From Rhodobacteraceae bacterium UBA3069 (GTDB lineage Bacteria > Pseudomonadota > Alphaproteobacteria > Rhodobacterales > Rhodobacteraceae): 64,000 nt of DNA. Below, one piece after another: positions 17,536 to 27,360 of the stretch (position 1 is its first letter; each line of letters opens with the position of its first letter). The position numbers and the translations under genes are program-made. The notes beneath the pieces were generated by a model. The model did no database searches, was not told the DNA's origin, and was given only the letters and a program-made list of their open reading frames with translations. The stretch is from contig DFBX01000096.1 of NCBI GenBank assembly GCA_002366795.1, positions 1 through 64,000 of the forward strand, given 5' to 3'.

Positions 17536-18342
17536 ATGACGACGAAGAGTAAAAAAGCAATCGGTTCCGATGATGGGGCGATACTGGAGTGCAGCGGGAT
17601 CGAGCGGCGGTTTGGCGGCATTGTCGCTGTCACAGGTGTGGATCTCGTCATTCGCCCGAAGGAAATTTTTGGACTCGTGGGTCCAAATGGCAGTGGCAAG
17701 ACAACGCTTACGAACGCGATCACCGGGTTTTACCCTCCAAATGTGGGGACCGTCCGGCTTGCTGGGAAGGACATCACGGGCACGGCGCCGCACAAGGTTG
17801 CAAAGCTCGGGGTTGCCCGAACGTTTCAGAACCTCGCCCTATTCAACGGGATGAGCGTTCTGGATAACATCTTGCTTGGGCGGCACATTCACATGAACCC
17901 GGGCGTTTTGCGCACGGCGTTTTATTGGTGGGCCGCACAGCGTGAAGAAATCGAAAACCGAAAAATCGTCGAGGAAGTGATCGAGTTTCTGCAGTTAGAG
18001 AGCATTCGGCACGAGATGGTCGATGGTCTTCCGATTGGCCTGAAAAAGCGGGTCGAGCTTGCGCGCGCACTGGTAGCGGAGCCGGAAATGCTGATTCTCG
18101 ACGAGCCGATGGCAGGAATGAACCAAGAGGAGAAAGGATATATGTCCCGCTTCATTCTGGACGCTCGAGCCGAACGTGGCGTCAGCGTTCTGCTGATCGA
18201 ACACCATATGGATGTCATCATCGGCATTTGCGACCGCATGCTGGCGCTGAACTACGGCGAAATGATCGCCAGCGGCGTTCCGAAGGAAGTTATCCAGAAC
18301 CCAAAAGTCATTGAGGCATATGTTGGAGGGTCGCATGGCTGA
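17536..18342 (+). CDS. Branched-chain-type ABC transporter ATPase (LivG-like), system 1
   Basis: A 268-residue ABC ATPase. Walker A is GPNGSGKTT (residues 49-57), the signature is the LivG-type LPIGLKKRVELARAL, and Walker B is LILDEPMAGM followed by an H-loop LLIEHHMDV. It energises import of a carboxylic-acid-like substrate with LivF, LivH and LivM encoded downstream. The stop overlaps the start of the acyl-CoA ligase gene by eight bases, so ligase and transporter are translated together. Confidence 0.93.
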   Translation: MTTKSKKAIGSDDGAILECSGIERRFGGIVAVTGVDLVIRPKEIFGLVGPNGSGKTTLTNAITGFYPPNVGTVRLAGKDITGTAPHKVAKLGVARTFQNLALFNGMSVLDNILLGRHIHMNPGVLRTAFYWWAAQREEIENRKIVEEVIEFLQLESIRHEMVDGLPIGLKKRVELARALVAEPEMLILDEPMAGMNQEEKGYMSRFILDARAERGVSVLLIEHHMDVIIGICDRMLALNYGEMIASGVPKEVIQNPKVIEAYVGGSHG

Positions 18343-20254
18343 AGGGGCAACATTGCAATCATCAACCATCGAGACGATCGGCACATTGCTGGGGCGGAAC
18401 GCGTCCAGCCACGGGGCGAGTATCGCGATACGCGAAAAAGAGCGTGGAATCTGGAAAGAGAGCACCTGGGCCGAGTACGTAGAAGAGGTTTTGGCCTGCG
18501 CGTCCGGTCTTGAGAAAATTGGTGTAGAGCCAGGCAAAGCCGTGCTGATTCTGGGCGACAACCGTGCGCGCCTATACGGTGGCATGCTGGCGATTTCGCT
18601 ACTCGGGGCCTACGCGATGCCGGCCTATCCGGGCGCGACGCTTGAAGAGCTTCAGCATTTCCTTGGCGAGGTCGAAATCGTTGCGGCCATCGCGGAAGAT
18701 CAGGAACAGGTCGACAAGATCCTTGAGTTACGGGATGCGGGCGCGAGCGGCATCGCACATATCATATACGATGAAACGCGAGGGCTCGGATTCTATGAAG
18801 ACGATGGCCTTATGTCATGGGATCACCTGATCGAAGTCGGCCAGCACGATCTCAACGAAGATCCGCGCCGCCGCGATGAGCTTCTGAACAGAACTCAACC
18901 CGACGATCCAGCGATTTTCCTGCATTCGTCGGGAACGACCGGCAAGCCGAAAGGTATCGTTCTGAGCCAGAAGAACGTTCTGGCGGCGGCTAAGAACGGC
19001 CATGAAGCGGGTGCATACGGAGAGGATGAGGAAATTCTCGCCTATCTTCCGATGGCCTGGGTCGGGGACTATGCCATTACGGTCGCGGCGGCGCTTTTGT
19101 ACCGGTTTACCGTGAACGTGCCGGAGCGGCAGGAAACCGTCGTGCGGGACATGCGCGAAATCGCACCAACCTTCTATCTGGCGGCACCCAGAAGCTGGGA
19201 CCAGATGCTGACGACGATCCAGGTCGGAATGGAGGATTCAACCCCGTTGAAGAAGTGGTTGTACCATTTCTTCATGGACCGGGCCGTTGCTGCCGAAACA
19301 CGCAAGCTGAACGGCAAGAGTGGCGGCGCATTGGAACCGTTGGGCAGACTGTTGGGCGAGACGTTCGTCTTCGGTCCGATCAAAGACCAGTTCGGCATGA
19401 GCCGCTTGAAGAACGCGTTTACTGGCGGCGAGGCGATCGGGGAAGACACCTTTGTCTTTTATCGCGCTCTCGGGATCAAACTGCGCCAGTTCTACGGTCA
19501 GACCGAGATCAGCGCGATCAGCGCGATGCAGGCACCCAACGAAGTGCGGCTTCATACCGTTGGCAAACCCGCGCCGGGTGTCGAGGTCAAGATCTCTGAC
19601 AGCGGCGAGATTCTGTTGCGCTCGGACAGCGTGTTCGCCGGCTATTACAACAAGCCGGAAGAAAGCGCCGAGGCCCTCGAAGGAGGGTGGTTGCATACCG
19701 GCGACGCCGGCTATCTGGAGGAAAACGGCCAGCTTGTGGTTCTGGGGCGTGTCTCCGAGGTCATGTATACGGCCGGGGGTGAACGCTATGTTCCGAACTA
19801 TATCGAAAACCGGCTGAAGTTCAGCCCGTACATCAAGGATGCGGCTGTTCTCGGTGCGGGACTGGATGAGTTGACAGCGATGGTCTGCGTGGATTTCGAA
19901 GCGGTGGGTCACTGGGCCGAGGTGAACGGCGTACCTTACGTGTCTTATGCCGATCTGTCCCAGCGCGACGAAGTAGCCACGCTGCTGCACGAAGCTTTCC
20001 AGCGGGTGAACAAGGCCGTCACAGAGCCGTTGCAGTTGAAGCGTTTTGTCAGTCTGCCGAAGGAATTCGACCCGGATGATGGGGAAATCACACGGACCCG
20101 AAAACTGCGTCGTAAGGTCGTTCAGGAACGCTATGCCGATGTTATCGCCGCGCTCTACGACGGTTCAAAAGAGGTCCATGTAAGTGCTCAGGTGACTTAC
20201 GAGACCGGGGAAGTAGGGAAGGTCGAAAAAAGCCTTCCCATCAGGGAGGTGTAA
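18335..20254 (+). CDS. Long-chain-type acyl-CoA ligase embedded in transporter operon 1
   Basis: A 639-residue AMP-forming ligase. The ATP-binding loop is SSGTTGKPKG (residues 198-207), followed by YGQTEIS, GWLHTGDAGYLEENG and a C-terminal ITRTRKLRRKV. ATG 18335 is preferred over in-frame upstream ATGs because it overlaps the LivG stop, and homology starts there. The gene sits directly between the ATPase and permease genes, ending one base before LivH starts. That placement argues for CoA activation coupled to uptake. The substrate is probably a hydrophobic carboxylic acid, inferred from family and context. Confidence 0.9.
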   Translation: MAEGATLQSSTIETIGTLLGRNASSHGASIAIREKERGIWKESTWAEYVEEVLACASGLEKIGVEPGKAVLILGDNRARLYGGMLAISLLGAYAMPAYPGATLEELQHFLGEVEIVAAIAEDQEQVDKILELRDAGASGIAHIIYDETRGLGFYEDDGLMSWDHLIEVGQHDLNEDPRRRDELLNRTQPDDPAIFLHSSGTTGKPKGIVLSQKNVLAAAKNGHEAGAYGEDEEILAYLPMAWVGDYAITVAAALLYRFTVNVPERQETVVRDMREIAPTFYLAAPRSWDQMLTTIQVGMEDSTPLKKWLYHFFMDRAVAAETRKLNGKSGGALEPLGRLLGETFVFGPIKDQFGMSRLKNAFTGGEAIGEDTFVFYRALGIKLRQFYGQTEISAISAMQAPNEVRLHTVGKPAPGVEVKISDSGEILLRSDSVFAGYYNKPEESAEALEGGWLHTGDAGYLEENGQLVVLGRVSEVMYTAGGERYVPNYIENRLKFSPYIKDAAVLGAGLDELTAMVCVDFEAVGHWAEVNGVPYVSYADLSQRDEVATLLHEAFQRVNKAVTEPLQLKRFVSLPKEFDPDDGEITRTRKLRRKVVQERYADVIAALYDGSKEVHVSAQVTYETGEVGKVEKSLPIREV

Positions 20255-21142
20255 ATGGATTGGATCTTTTTATCAGAGCTTGCGATCAACGGTGCCTTAA
20301 CGGGTCTTCTGTATTCGCTTTTCGCCATCGGCCTCGTGCTGATTTACAAAGCCTCCTCGGTGCCCAATCTGGCGCAAGGCGGGCTGACAATGGTCGGGGC
20401 CTATGTGGTTCTTGCTCTGTCGCATGATGCGGGTCTGCCGCTGTGGCTCGCCATTCCGCTTGCTGCGGTGATCATGTTCGGTCTGGGATTTGGCATTGAG
20501 CGTGTAGCTCTGCGCCGTCTCGCTGGTCGTCCTGTCGTCATGATCCTGATGTTGACACTGGGCCTCGACATTTTCCTGCGCGGCACAACGCTTGCGATCT
20601 GGGGTGGGACGTCCCGTTCGATGGAGTTGGGAGTCAGCTATGAACCACTGTTCATGGGCGACATCTTCATCAGTCGTATCCATCTCGTCGGTGCCGGGGT
20701 CGCGATCGGTCTCTTTGTCGCCTTCATGCTGTTTTTCCGCAGCCGGACAGGCATAAAATTGCGGGCGATCGCAGACGACTACATGGCGTCTTGGTCGGTC
20801 GGGATTTCGGTCGAGCGCGGCGTCGGGTTGTCCTGGGCGCTGGCGTCGGTCGTTGCCGTGGCCGCAGGCGTCATCTGGGGCGAGATCCAGGGTGTGGACC
20901 AGGCGCTGTCACTGTTGCTTCTCAAAGGTCTGACGGTCGCTGTTCTGGGTGGTCTCGACAGTATTCTTGGGGCGGTGGTCGCCGGCATTATTCTCGGCAT
21001 CGTAGAAAACGTGGGCTCTGACTTCCTCGATCCGCTTGTCGGGGGCGGAAGCCGGGAGCTTATCGTCGCAGCTGTTCTCATTCTTACGGTCATGATCCGT
21101 CCGCACGGACTGTTTGGTCGTCACGACATTGAAAGGGTGTAA
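20255..21142 (+). CDS. ABC permease LivH-like, system 1
   Basis: A 295-residue inner-membrane permease with about eight hydrophobic segments. It begins LAINGALTGLLYSLFAIGLV and has the LivH-type pattern VPNLAQGGLTMVGAY and LKGLTVAVLGGLDSILGAVV. Start ATG directly follows the ligase stop with GGGAGGTG upstream. It pairs with LivM to form the import channel. Confidence 0.93.
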   Translation: MDWIFLSELAINGALTGLLYSLFAIGLVLIYKASSVPNLAQGGLTMVGAYVVLALSHDAGLPLWLAIPLAAVIMFGLGFGIERVALRRLAGRPVVMILMLTLGLDIFLRGTTLAIWGGTSRSMELGVSYEPLFMGDIFISRIHLVGAGVAIGLFVAFMLFFRSRTGIKLRAIADDYMASWSVGISVERGVGLSWALASVVAVAAGVIWGEIQGVDQALSLLLLKGLTVAVLGGLDSILGAVVAGIILGIVENVGSDFLDPLVGGGSRELIVAAVLILTVMIRPHGLFGRHDIERV

Positions 21143-21145
21143 GGG

Positions 21146-22219
21146 ATGTTTTATCGACTTTCCGGTATCCATCACGCTAACTATGTATCGGACAGCCGTA
21201 TCTTCAAGGTACCTGCTGACCGGAATTTGGCTGCCTTCGTCTTCCTGTTTGGTCTTGCGGCACCATTCATCCTACCGTCCCTCTACCTGAACAGTTACAT
21301 GCTACCATGGCTGATCTGGACGGCTGCCGCCCTTGGACTGAACCTTGTGACCGGTTGGGCCGGCCAACTTCATCTGGGCTATGCCGCGGTCATGGCCGTT
21401 GGAGCGTATTCGGCGATCCACGCCGCGCGGTTCGGGGTGCCTTGGGAATTCGCCCTGATCATCGGCGGGCTGGCATCGTCGGTGATCGGTAGCCTGTTCG
21501 CCTTTGCCGCATTGCGGGTGAAAGGTCTCTATCTCGCGCTTACGACGCTCGCGATGCAATTCGTGATGGACTGGGTGCTAACCCACTCGCCAGCGATTTC
21601 GGGAGGCTCACACGCATCGCTCCAGTCTCCAACACTGGCGCTGCTTGGGCAGGAGATCACCTCTGATACCGGCTATTACTATGTCGCCTTCGGATGGTGC
21701 GTGTTGGTGACGATTTTCATGCTGAATCTCAAACGCACCGGGCTGGGGCGCGCCCTGGTCGCCGTGCGGGAAAAAGACTTTGCCGCAGCGATCCTGGGTG
21801 TGAACAGTTTCTACTACAAAATTCTGGCCTTCGCGACATCGTCCTTTATTGCGGGCGTTAGTGGTGCCTTGCTGGTTGCGACATTCTTCTTCCTGGCCGC
21901 GCCGGAGCAGTTTTCGGTGGCCGTTTCGATCCAAGTGCTGGCGATGGTGATCGTCGGAGGGCTTGGCAGCATCATCGGATCCTATTTCGGCGTTGCTTTG
22001 ATCCTGCTTGTGCCGGGCCTGGTGAACGGATTTGTCGCCACGGCAAGCCAATCGCTCGGAATGCAGATCAATGTTGAAACGCTCGCCCATATCCCAAACG
22101 CGGTCTATGGCGCATTGATTGTCATAATTCTTCTGATCGAACCGTTGGGGCTGGGAAAGCTCTACGGCAACATCAGGGACTATCTGCTGGTCTGGCCCTT
22201 CGATCAGCTCAGAAAGTAA
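21146..22219 (+). CDS. ABC permease LivM-like, system 1
   Basis: A 357-residue permease with an N-terminal cytoplasmic segment of about 30 residues and about ten hydrophobic helices. Family blocks include GLNLVTGWAGQLHLGYAAVM, VKGLYLALTTLAMQFV and LAMVIVGGLGSIIGSYFG. It starts 3 bp after LivH. The C-terminus (DYLLVWPFDQL) resembles the end of the system 2 LivM (YRIWPFPY), so both belong to the same subfamily. Confidence 0.93.
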   Translation: MFYRLSGIHHANYVSDSRIFKVPADRNLAAFVFLFGLAAPFILPSLYLNSYMLPWLIWTAAALGLNLVTGWAGQLHLGYAAVMAVGAYSAIHAARFGVPWEFALIIGGLASSVIGSLFAFAALRVKGLYLALTTLAMQFVMDWVLTHSPAISGGSHASLQSPTLALLGQEITSDTGYYYVAFGWCVLVTIFMLNLKRTGLGRALVAVREKDFAAAILGVNSFYYKILAFATSSFIAGVSGALLVATFFFLAAPEQFSVAVSIQVLAMVIVGGLGSIIGSYFGVALILLVPGLVNGFVATASQSLGMQINVETLAHIPNAVYGALIVIILLIEPLGLGKLYGNIRDYLLVWPFDQLRK

Positions 22220-22225
22220 AGAGGA

Positions 22226-23044
<819 letters not shown>

Positions 23045-23077
23045 AGTTTTCAACAGACATTCTTCAGGGAGGGCAAG

Positions 23078-24313
23078 ATGAAACAACTTACCAAGGCGTT
23101 AGCCATAATTTCGATGATGGGCGGCCTGATCACCGGGACGCAGGCTCTGGCCGAACCATTCAAGGTAGGCGTCTGTTATGACCTCAGCAAAGCATATACA
23201 TTTGCCTCGCCGCAGGTTTCGCAGGCCGCGATGGATCTGGCAAAGCTGATAAACACGAAGGGCGGAATCGGTGGGGAGCCGGTGGAAGTTATCGTTCGCG
23301 ACCACGGCAACGAACCGCAGCGCGGGATCGAATGCTATTCCAAGCTCAGCCGCGAGGGCGTCTTTGTCTTCGATACGCTGTCCACGCCGGTGTCACTGGC
23401 GATCCTGCGGCGGGCCATGGAAGATGAACGCATCCTGATGCAGTCGCTCGTCGGTCGCGGCGATGCCGTGGATGGCACGGTCTTCGATTGGGTCTATCCA
23501 ATCGGACCGACCTATTGGGGGCAGGCCGCCAACGATGTTGCCTATATCAAGCACCTACATGACGGTGATTTGTCCGACGTGAAGGTCGGGTTCGTCTATT
23601 TCGATTATCCGTTCGGTCAGGAGCCGATCGAAATTCTCAAGACCCTGTCCGAGAAAGAGGGTTTTGAACTCGATCTCTATCCGGTGCCGCTGCCTGGCAG
23701 GGATCAGGCCGGTGTGTGGTCCAAGGTGCGCCGTGACAAGCCCGATCATTTGATCGTCTGGATGCTGGGCGGGGCGTATGTGGTCGCGTCGAAAGAGATG
23801 AAGCGCAATCGCATCCCGATGGAGAAATACATTTCGGTCAACTGGCTGAACGAGGTCGATATCGCCAATATCGGCAACGAGGCGGCCATCGGTCTGAAGC
23901 GCGGCACCAATGTGGTAGGCGGCCCTGACGTGGCCTTGCGCCACGAGATTTTGGCCGAGCTTTATGAAAAGGGGCAGGGTTCTGGTCCGCTGGAGAAGAC
24001 GCAGGACGTTTTCTACAATACCGGGCTGGCGATGTATTCCATCGTGTTCGAGGCGGCGCGCAAGGCGGTCGAGCTTGAAGGGCTGCCGATTACGGCGCAA
24101 TCCTACAGGGCTGGCCTTGAATCTTTGAAAGATTTTGACGCAAACGGTCTGATGGCGCCGATTACCGTGACAGCAGAAGATCACGGTGGCGGTGGCAAGA
24201 CACGGATCGAGATGTGGAATGGAGAAACCTGGGTTCCGCAAACCGACTGGATCGCCGAATACAGCGATGTCGTGTGGGACGTGGTCAAGGAAAGTTCCTC
24301 GAAATACGGATAG
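23078..24313 (+). CDS. ABC periplasmic substrate-binding protein, system 1, copy A
   Basis: A 411-residue branched-chain-amino-acid-type binding protein. A signal peptide is predicted by eye (residues 1-25, ending TGTQALA). The mature part starts FKVGVCYDLSKAYTFASPQ, with DHGNEPQRGIECY and VGRGDAVDGTVFDWV. It is preceded by GGGAGGGC. It is followed by a close paralogue (copy B), with long shared blocks such as FDYPFGQEPIEILKTLS against LDYPFGQEPIEILKTLS. Two receptors sharing one channel would widen substrate range. Confidence 0.92.
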   Translation: MKQLTKALAIISMMGGLITGTQALAEPFKVGVCYDLSKAYTFASPQVSQAAMDLAKLINTKGGIGGEPVEVIVRDHGNEPQRGIECYSKLSREGVFVFDTLSTPVSLAILRRAMEDERILMQSLVGRGDAVDGTVFDWVYPIGPTYWGQAANDVAYIKHLHDGDLSDVKVGFVYFDYPFGQEPIEILKTLSEKEGFELDLYPVPLPGRDQAGVWSKVRRDKPDHLIVWMLGGAYVVASKEMKRNRIPMEKYISVNWLNEVDIANIGNEAAIGLKRGTNVVGGPDVALRHEILAELYEKGQGSGPLEKTQDVFYNTGLAMYSIVFEAARKAVELEGLPITAQSYRAGLESLKDFDANGLMAPITVTAEDHGGGGKTRIEMWNGETWVPQTDWIAEYSDVVWDVVKESSSKYG

Positions 24314-24412
24314 TGACGAACAGTTACCAGAAGGGTCGGCGTCACGGGGGGCGGCAGCGCGCCCGAATAACGATAAAGCCACCATAAACTCAATCAACGG
24401 GAGAAAGAAAAG

Positions 24413-25663
24413 ATGAAAATCAAACAGCATATCAAGGCGGTGGCACTCACCGCTGCGTTGGCAGCAAGCGCGACAGTCGCGACCGCCCAGGACAAGGAGG
24501 CGATCCGGTTTGGACTCTGCTTCGACCTCAGTAAGTCCTACACCTTCATTTCGCCCCAGGTGGCCCAAGCCGCTCAGGACCTCGCGATGTATACCAACGA
24601 CAACGGTGGCATCGAAGGCCATCCGGTCGAAATAGTCGTGCGCGACCACGGCAACGAACCGCAGCGCGGCGTGGAATGCTATGAGCAACTCAAGCGCGAA
24701 GGTGTTTTTATCTTCAACTTCCTGTCCACGCCGGTCACGAACGCAGCTTTGCCGCGTGTCATGAAAGACAGCAACATTCTGATGCAATCCGCTGTCGGAC
24801 GTGGTGACGCCGTGGACGGGGAAGTGTTCAAATGGGTCTTTCCGGTTGGCCCGACCTACTGGCAGCAGGCGGCCAATGATGTTGCCTTCATCAAGGACCA
24901 GTTGGGCGGCAATCTCGATAACGCCAAGATTGGATTCATTTATCTCGATTATCCGTTCGGTCAGGAGCCGATCGAGATTCTGAAAACCCTTTCCAAAAAA
25001 GAGGGCTTTGAACTGGAACTCTATCCAGTTCCGCTGCCGGGGTCGGACCAGTCCGGGGCATGGAGCAAGATCCGCCGCGACAAGCCTGACTATGTGATCA
25101 GTTGGTTGCTGGCAGGCGGACATGTGGTCGCCTCCAAGGAAATGCGTCGGAATCGATTCCCGATCGACCGCTACCTGTCGGTGAACTGGATGAACGAGGT
25201 CGACATCCGAAACATTGGCGAGCAGGAAGCAAAGGGCGTCCTTCGCGGGACCAACGTGGCCGGCGGGCAGGAAGTACCGATCGTCAAGACGATGCTTGAC
25301 ACCTACTATGCCAACGGCAAAGGCAGCGGTCCGGAAGAAAAGGTCCGTGACGTGTATTACAATCTGGGCCTAGCGATCTATTCGGCGGGTTTCGAGGCTG
25401 CTCGGCTGGGGATTAAGGAGAGTGGCTGGCCGCTGACGCCCGAAAACATGAAGGCGGGTTATGAGTCGATCGAAGGCTTCGACGCCAATGGCCTGATGGC
25501 CCCAGTAACCGTGACATCCGAGGATCACGGTGGCGGCGGCAAGACGCGTGTCGAACAGTGGGATGGCGAAAGCTGGGTTCCGCTGACCGACTGGAGCGCC
25601 GAGTATACCGATGTGGTGTGGGAAGTGATCAAGGAAAGCTCAGAGGCGTTCATCGTCGAATGA
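24413..25663 (+). CDS. ABC periplasmic substrate-binding protein, system 1, copy B
   Basis: A 416-residue paralogue of the preceding binding protein with its own signal peptide (ending ATVATAQD). Shared blocks include DLSKSYTFISPQVAQAAQDL, VRDHGNEPQRGVECYEQL and DANGLMAPVTVTSEDHGGGG. Differences cluster in the middle of each lobe, where ligand contacts would be expected. A strong hairpin follows the stop by 8 bases. Confidence 0.92.
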   Translation: MKIKQHIKAVALTAALAASATVATAQDKEAIRFGLCFDLSKSYTFISPQVAQAAQDLAMYTNDNGGIEGHPVEIVVRDHGNEPQRGVECYEQLKREGVFIFNFLSTPVTNAALPRVMKDSNILMQSAVGRGDAVDGEVFKWVFPVGPTYWQQAANDVAFIKDQLGGNLDNAKIGFIYLDYPFGQEPIEILKTLSKKEGFELELYPVPLPGSDQSGAWSKIRRDKPDYVISWLLAGGHVVASKEMRRNRFPIDRYLSVNWMNEVDIRNIGEQEAKGVLRGTNVAGGQEVPIVKTMLDTYYANGKGSGPEEKVRDVYYNLGLAIYSAGFEAARLGIKESGWPLTPENMKAGYESIEGFDANGLMAPVTVTSEDHGGGGKTRVEQWDGESWVPLTDWSAEYTDVVWEVIKESSEAFIVE

Positions 25664-25671
25664 GTGTCATG

Positions 25672-25699
25672 TCCCCCGCGGCAATCATGCCGCGGGGGA
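25672..25699. promoter_or_regulatory. Intercistronic hairpin 3' of binding-protein gene
   Basis: A perfect 12-bp stem, TCCCCCGCGGCA / TGCCGCGGGGGA, closes a 4-base loop. It starts 8 bases after the stop of binding protein copy B. No T run follows, so it is not a standard rho-independent terminator. It more likely protects the upstream mRNA from 3' exonucleases or attenuates read-through, giving more binding protein than downstream enzyme. A hairpin in the same relative position follows the binding-protein gene of system 2. Confidence 0.75.
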
Positions 25700-25749
25700 A
25701 ACCAGACGGCGTAAAAGTAAAAATATTCCGACCAGAAGAGGCGAGAGTC

Positions 25750-26526
25750 ATGAACCCCATCGACGTGACGATTGAAGGCGGCATTGCTACGGTTAGCATC
25801 AATCGGCCCGAACGAAAAAATGCGCTGTCCGTGGCCGCAACCAATGGGCTGACCGATGCCTGGGAGAAAATCGAAGCGGATGACAGCATTCGCGTGGCCA
25901 TTTTGACCTCGGCCGACTGCGGTATCTTCAGCGCCGGTCTGGATTTGAAGGAAGCCACACAGATTGCGCGGGATGAGGGTGTCGATATCCTGTCCAAGAT
26001 GCGCGATCCGTTTCACGAAACCATGCGGGCCTGCAAAAAGCCGATTATTGCCGCTATGACCGGATCCTTGATGGCCGGAGGCATGATGTTGACGCTGAAC
26101 TGCGATCTTCGCGTCGGTCTCAAAGGCACCAAGGTCGGCATCACCGAAGTCAAGATCGGGCGCGGGTCGCCATGGGCGTCTCCTGCGTTGTCAATGCTGC
26201 CACAACCCATCCTCATGGAAATCGTTCTGACCGGTGATCTGATGCCGATCGAGCGGCTGCACGATTACGGATTTACCAACTATCTGGAGGAAACGCCGGA
26301 CGCTGTGCGCGCGCGGGCGTATGCCCTTGCCAAACAGATTGCAGGGGTGGCCCCGCTTTCGGTCGTGGCGGCAAAAGGCAGCGTTCGTGCCACCATGGAC
26401 CTAGGCTGCGCAGGCGGTCTGGAAGAGGGAAAGCGCCTGCATGAGGTCGTCTATGCCAGCAATGACGCTATCGAAGGCCCCAAGGCTTTTGCAGAAAAGC
26501 GCGCGCCGATCTGGACCGGAACCTGA
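25750..26526 (+). CDS. Enoyl-CoA hydratase/isomerase-family protein 1
   Basis: A 258-residue crotonase-fold protein from ATG 25750 (MNPIDVTIEGGIATVSINR). The oxyanion-hole segment is FSAGLDLKEA and the conserved loop is GSLMAGGMMLTLNCDLRV. The first catalytic Glu of classical hydratases is replaced by Met, while the second is present in ITEVKIGRG. It may be an isomerase, lyase or hydratase variant. It is in the SDR/ABC operon, after the hairpin. Confidence 0.85.
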   Translation: MNPIDVTIEGGIATVSINRPERKNALSVAATNGLTDAWEKIEADDSIRVAILTSADCGIFSAGLDLKEATQIARDEGVDILSKMRDPFHETMRACKKPIIAAMTGSLMAGGMMLTLNCDLRVGLKGTKVGITEVKIGRGSPWASPALSMLPQPILMEIVLTGDLMPIERLHDYGFTNYLEETPDAVRARAYALAKQIAGVAPLSVVAAKGSVRATMDLGCAGGLEEGKRLHEVVYASNDAIEGPKAFAEKRAPIWTGT

Positions 26527-26537
26527 AGGAGGCTGGC

Positions 26538-27320
26538 ATGACCGAACTTATTCGCTTTGAAAGAGATGGCCCTGTCGGCATCCTGCGCTTTGTTCAGCCC
26601 AAGAAGCGCAACCCTTACAGCATCGCGTTCGTCAAGGAATTGGTGGCGCATCTGCGCGAAGCTGAACAGGATGATACGGTCCGCGCCGTGGTCATGACCG
26701 GTGGCGAACATTTCAGCAGCGGTGGGGATCTTGTCGGCTTCCAGTCCGAGGTCGCCAAGGGAGCCAGGGCCACCTCCGAGATGGTCGACAAGGTTCATGA
26801 TGGCGGACGTGCTGCATATCTCTTTCGCAAACCACTGATTTCCGCCGTCTGCGGAGTCGCGTTCGGTGCGGGCCTCAGCCTTGCCCTGTCTGCGGATATC
26901 GTTGTGGCGGCCGAAGATGCACGGCTTTGCGAGGTTTTTGCGCGCGTCGGCGGCTGTCCCGACACCGGGTCGAGCTGGCTTTTACAACAGCGCGCCGGTG
27001 CGGGGGTGGCGCGGATGCTTGTTCTCACAGGTCGTGAGATCGACGGGCGCACCGCCAAAGAACTGCGCGTCGTGGAAGAATGCGTTCCGGCCAAACAGGT
27101 CGAAGAACGCGCGCTTGAGATCGCCCGCGAGATCGCCCAACATCCAATGTTTGGCGTACAGATCGCAAAGCGCGTGATGCGCGCCTCAGCGGAGTGTAGC
27201 TATCTTGAGGCGCTGGACATCGAGCGGGATTCCCAAAGCATTCTGTTGTGCGCACATGACTTTCCCGAGGCCATGAAAGCGTTTTCGGAAAAAAGAAAGC
27301 CCGAATTCAAAGACCGCTAA
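26538..27320 (+). CDS. Enoyl-CoA hydratase/isomerase-family protein 2
   Basis: A 260-residue crotonase with FSSGGDLVGFQSE, the loop GVAFGAGLSLALSADIVVA and FARVGGCPDTGSSWLLQQ. The last block resembles PaaG-type isomerases. The first Glu position is Ser. It ends KAFSEKRKPEFKDR, the usual family C-terminus. It sits between crotonase 1 and EtfB in the same operon and probably acts on the pathway's unsaturated acyl-CoA. The exact reaction is unclear. Confidence 0.85.
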   Translation: MTELIRFERDGPVGILRFVQPKKRNPYSIAFVKELVAHLREAEQDDTVRAVVMTGGEHFSSGGDLVGFQSEVAKGARATSEMVDKVHDGGRAAYLFRKPLISAVCGVAFGAGLSLALSADIVVAAEDARLCEVFARVGGCPDTGSSWLLQQRAGAGVARMLVLTGREIDGRTAKELRVVEECVPAKQVEERALEIAREIAQHPMFGVQIAKRVMRASAECSYLEALDIERDSQSILLCAHDFPEAMKAFSEKRKPEFKDR

Positions 27321-27360
27321 AATGGTCGAAACAACATCAAGAAATCAAGGAGATCGCAAT

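Noticed and set aside
17995..18000. GTTAGA half-site inside the LivG gene
   Set aside because: No TCTAAC partner at the right distance, and it is within coding sequence (Gln-Leu-Glu codons).
23555..25123. Minus-strand ORF of 522 codons across both binding-protein genes
   Set aside because: Shadow of two clear plus-strand genes with signal peptides. The repeated pattern simply reflects the paralogy of those genes.
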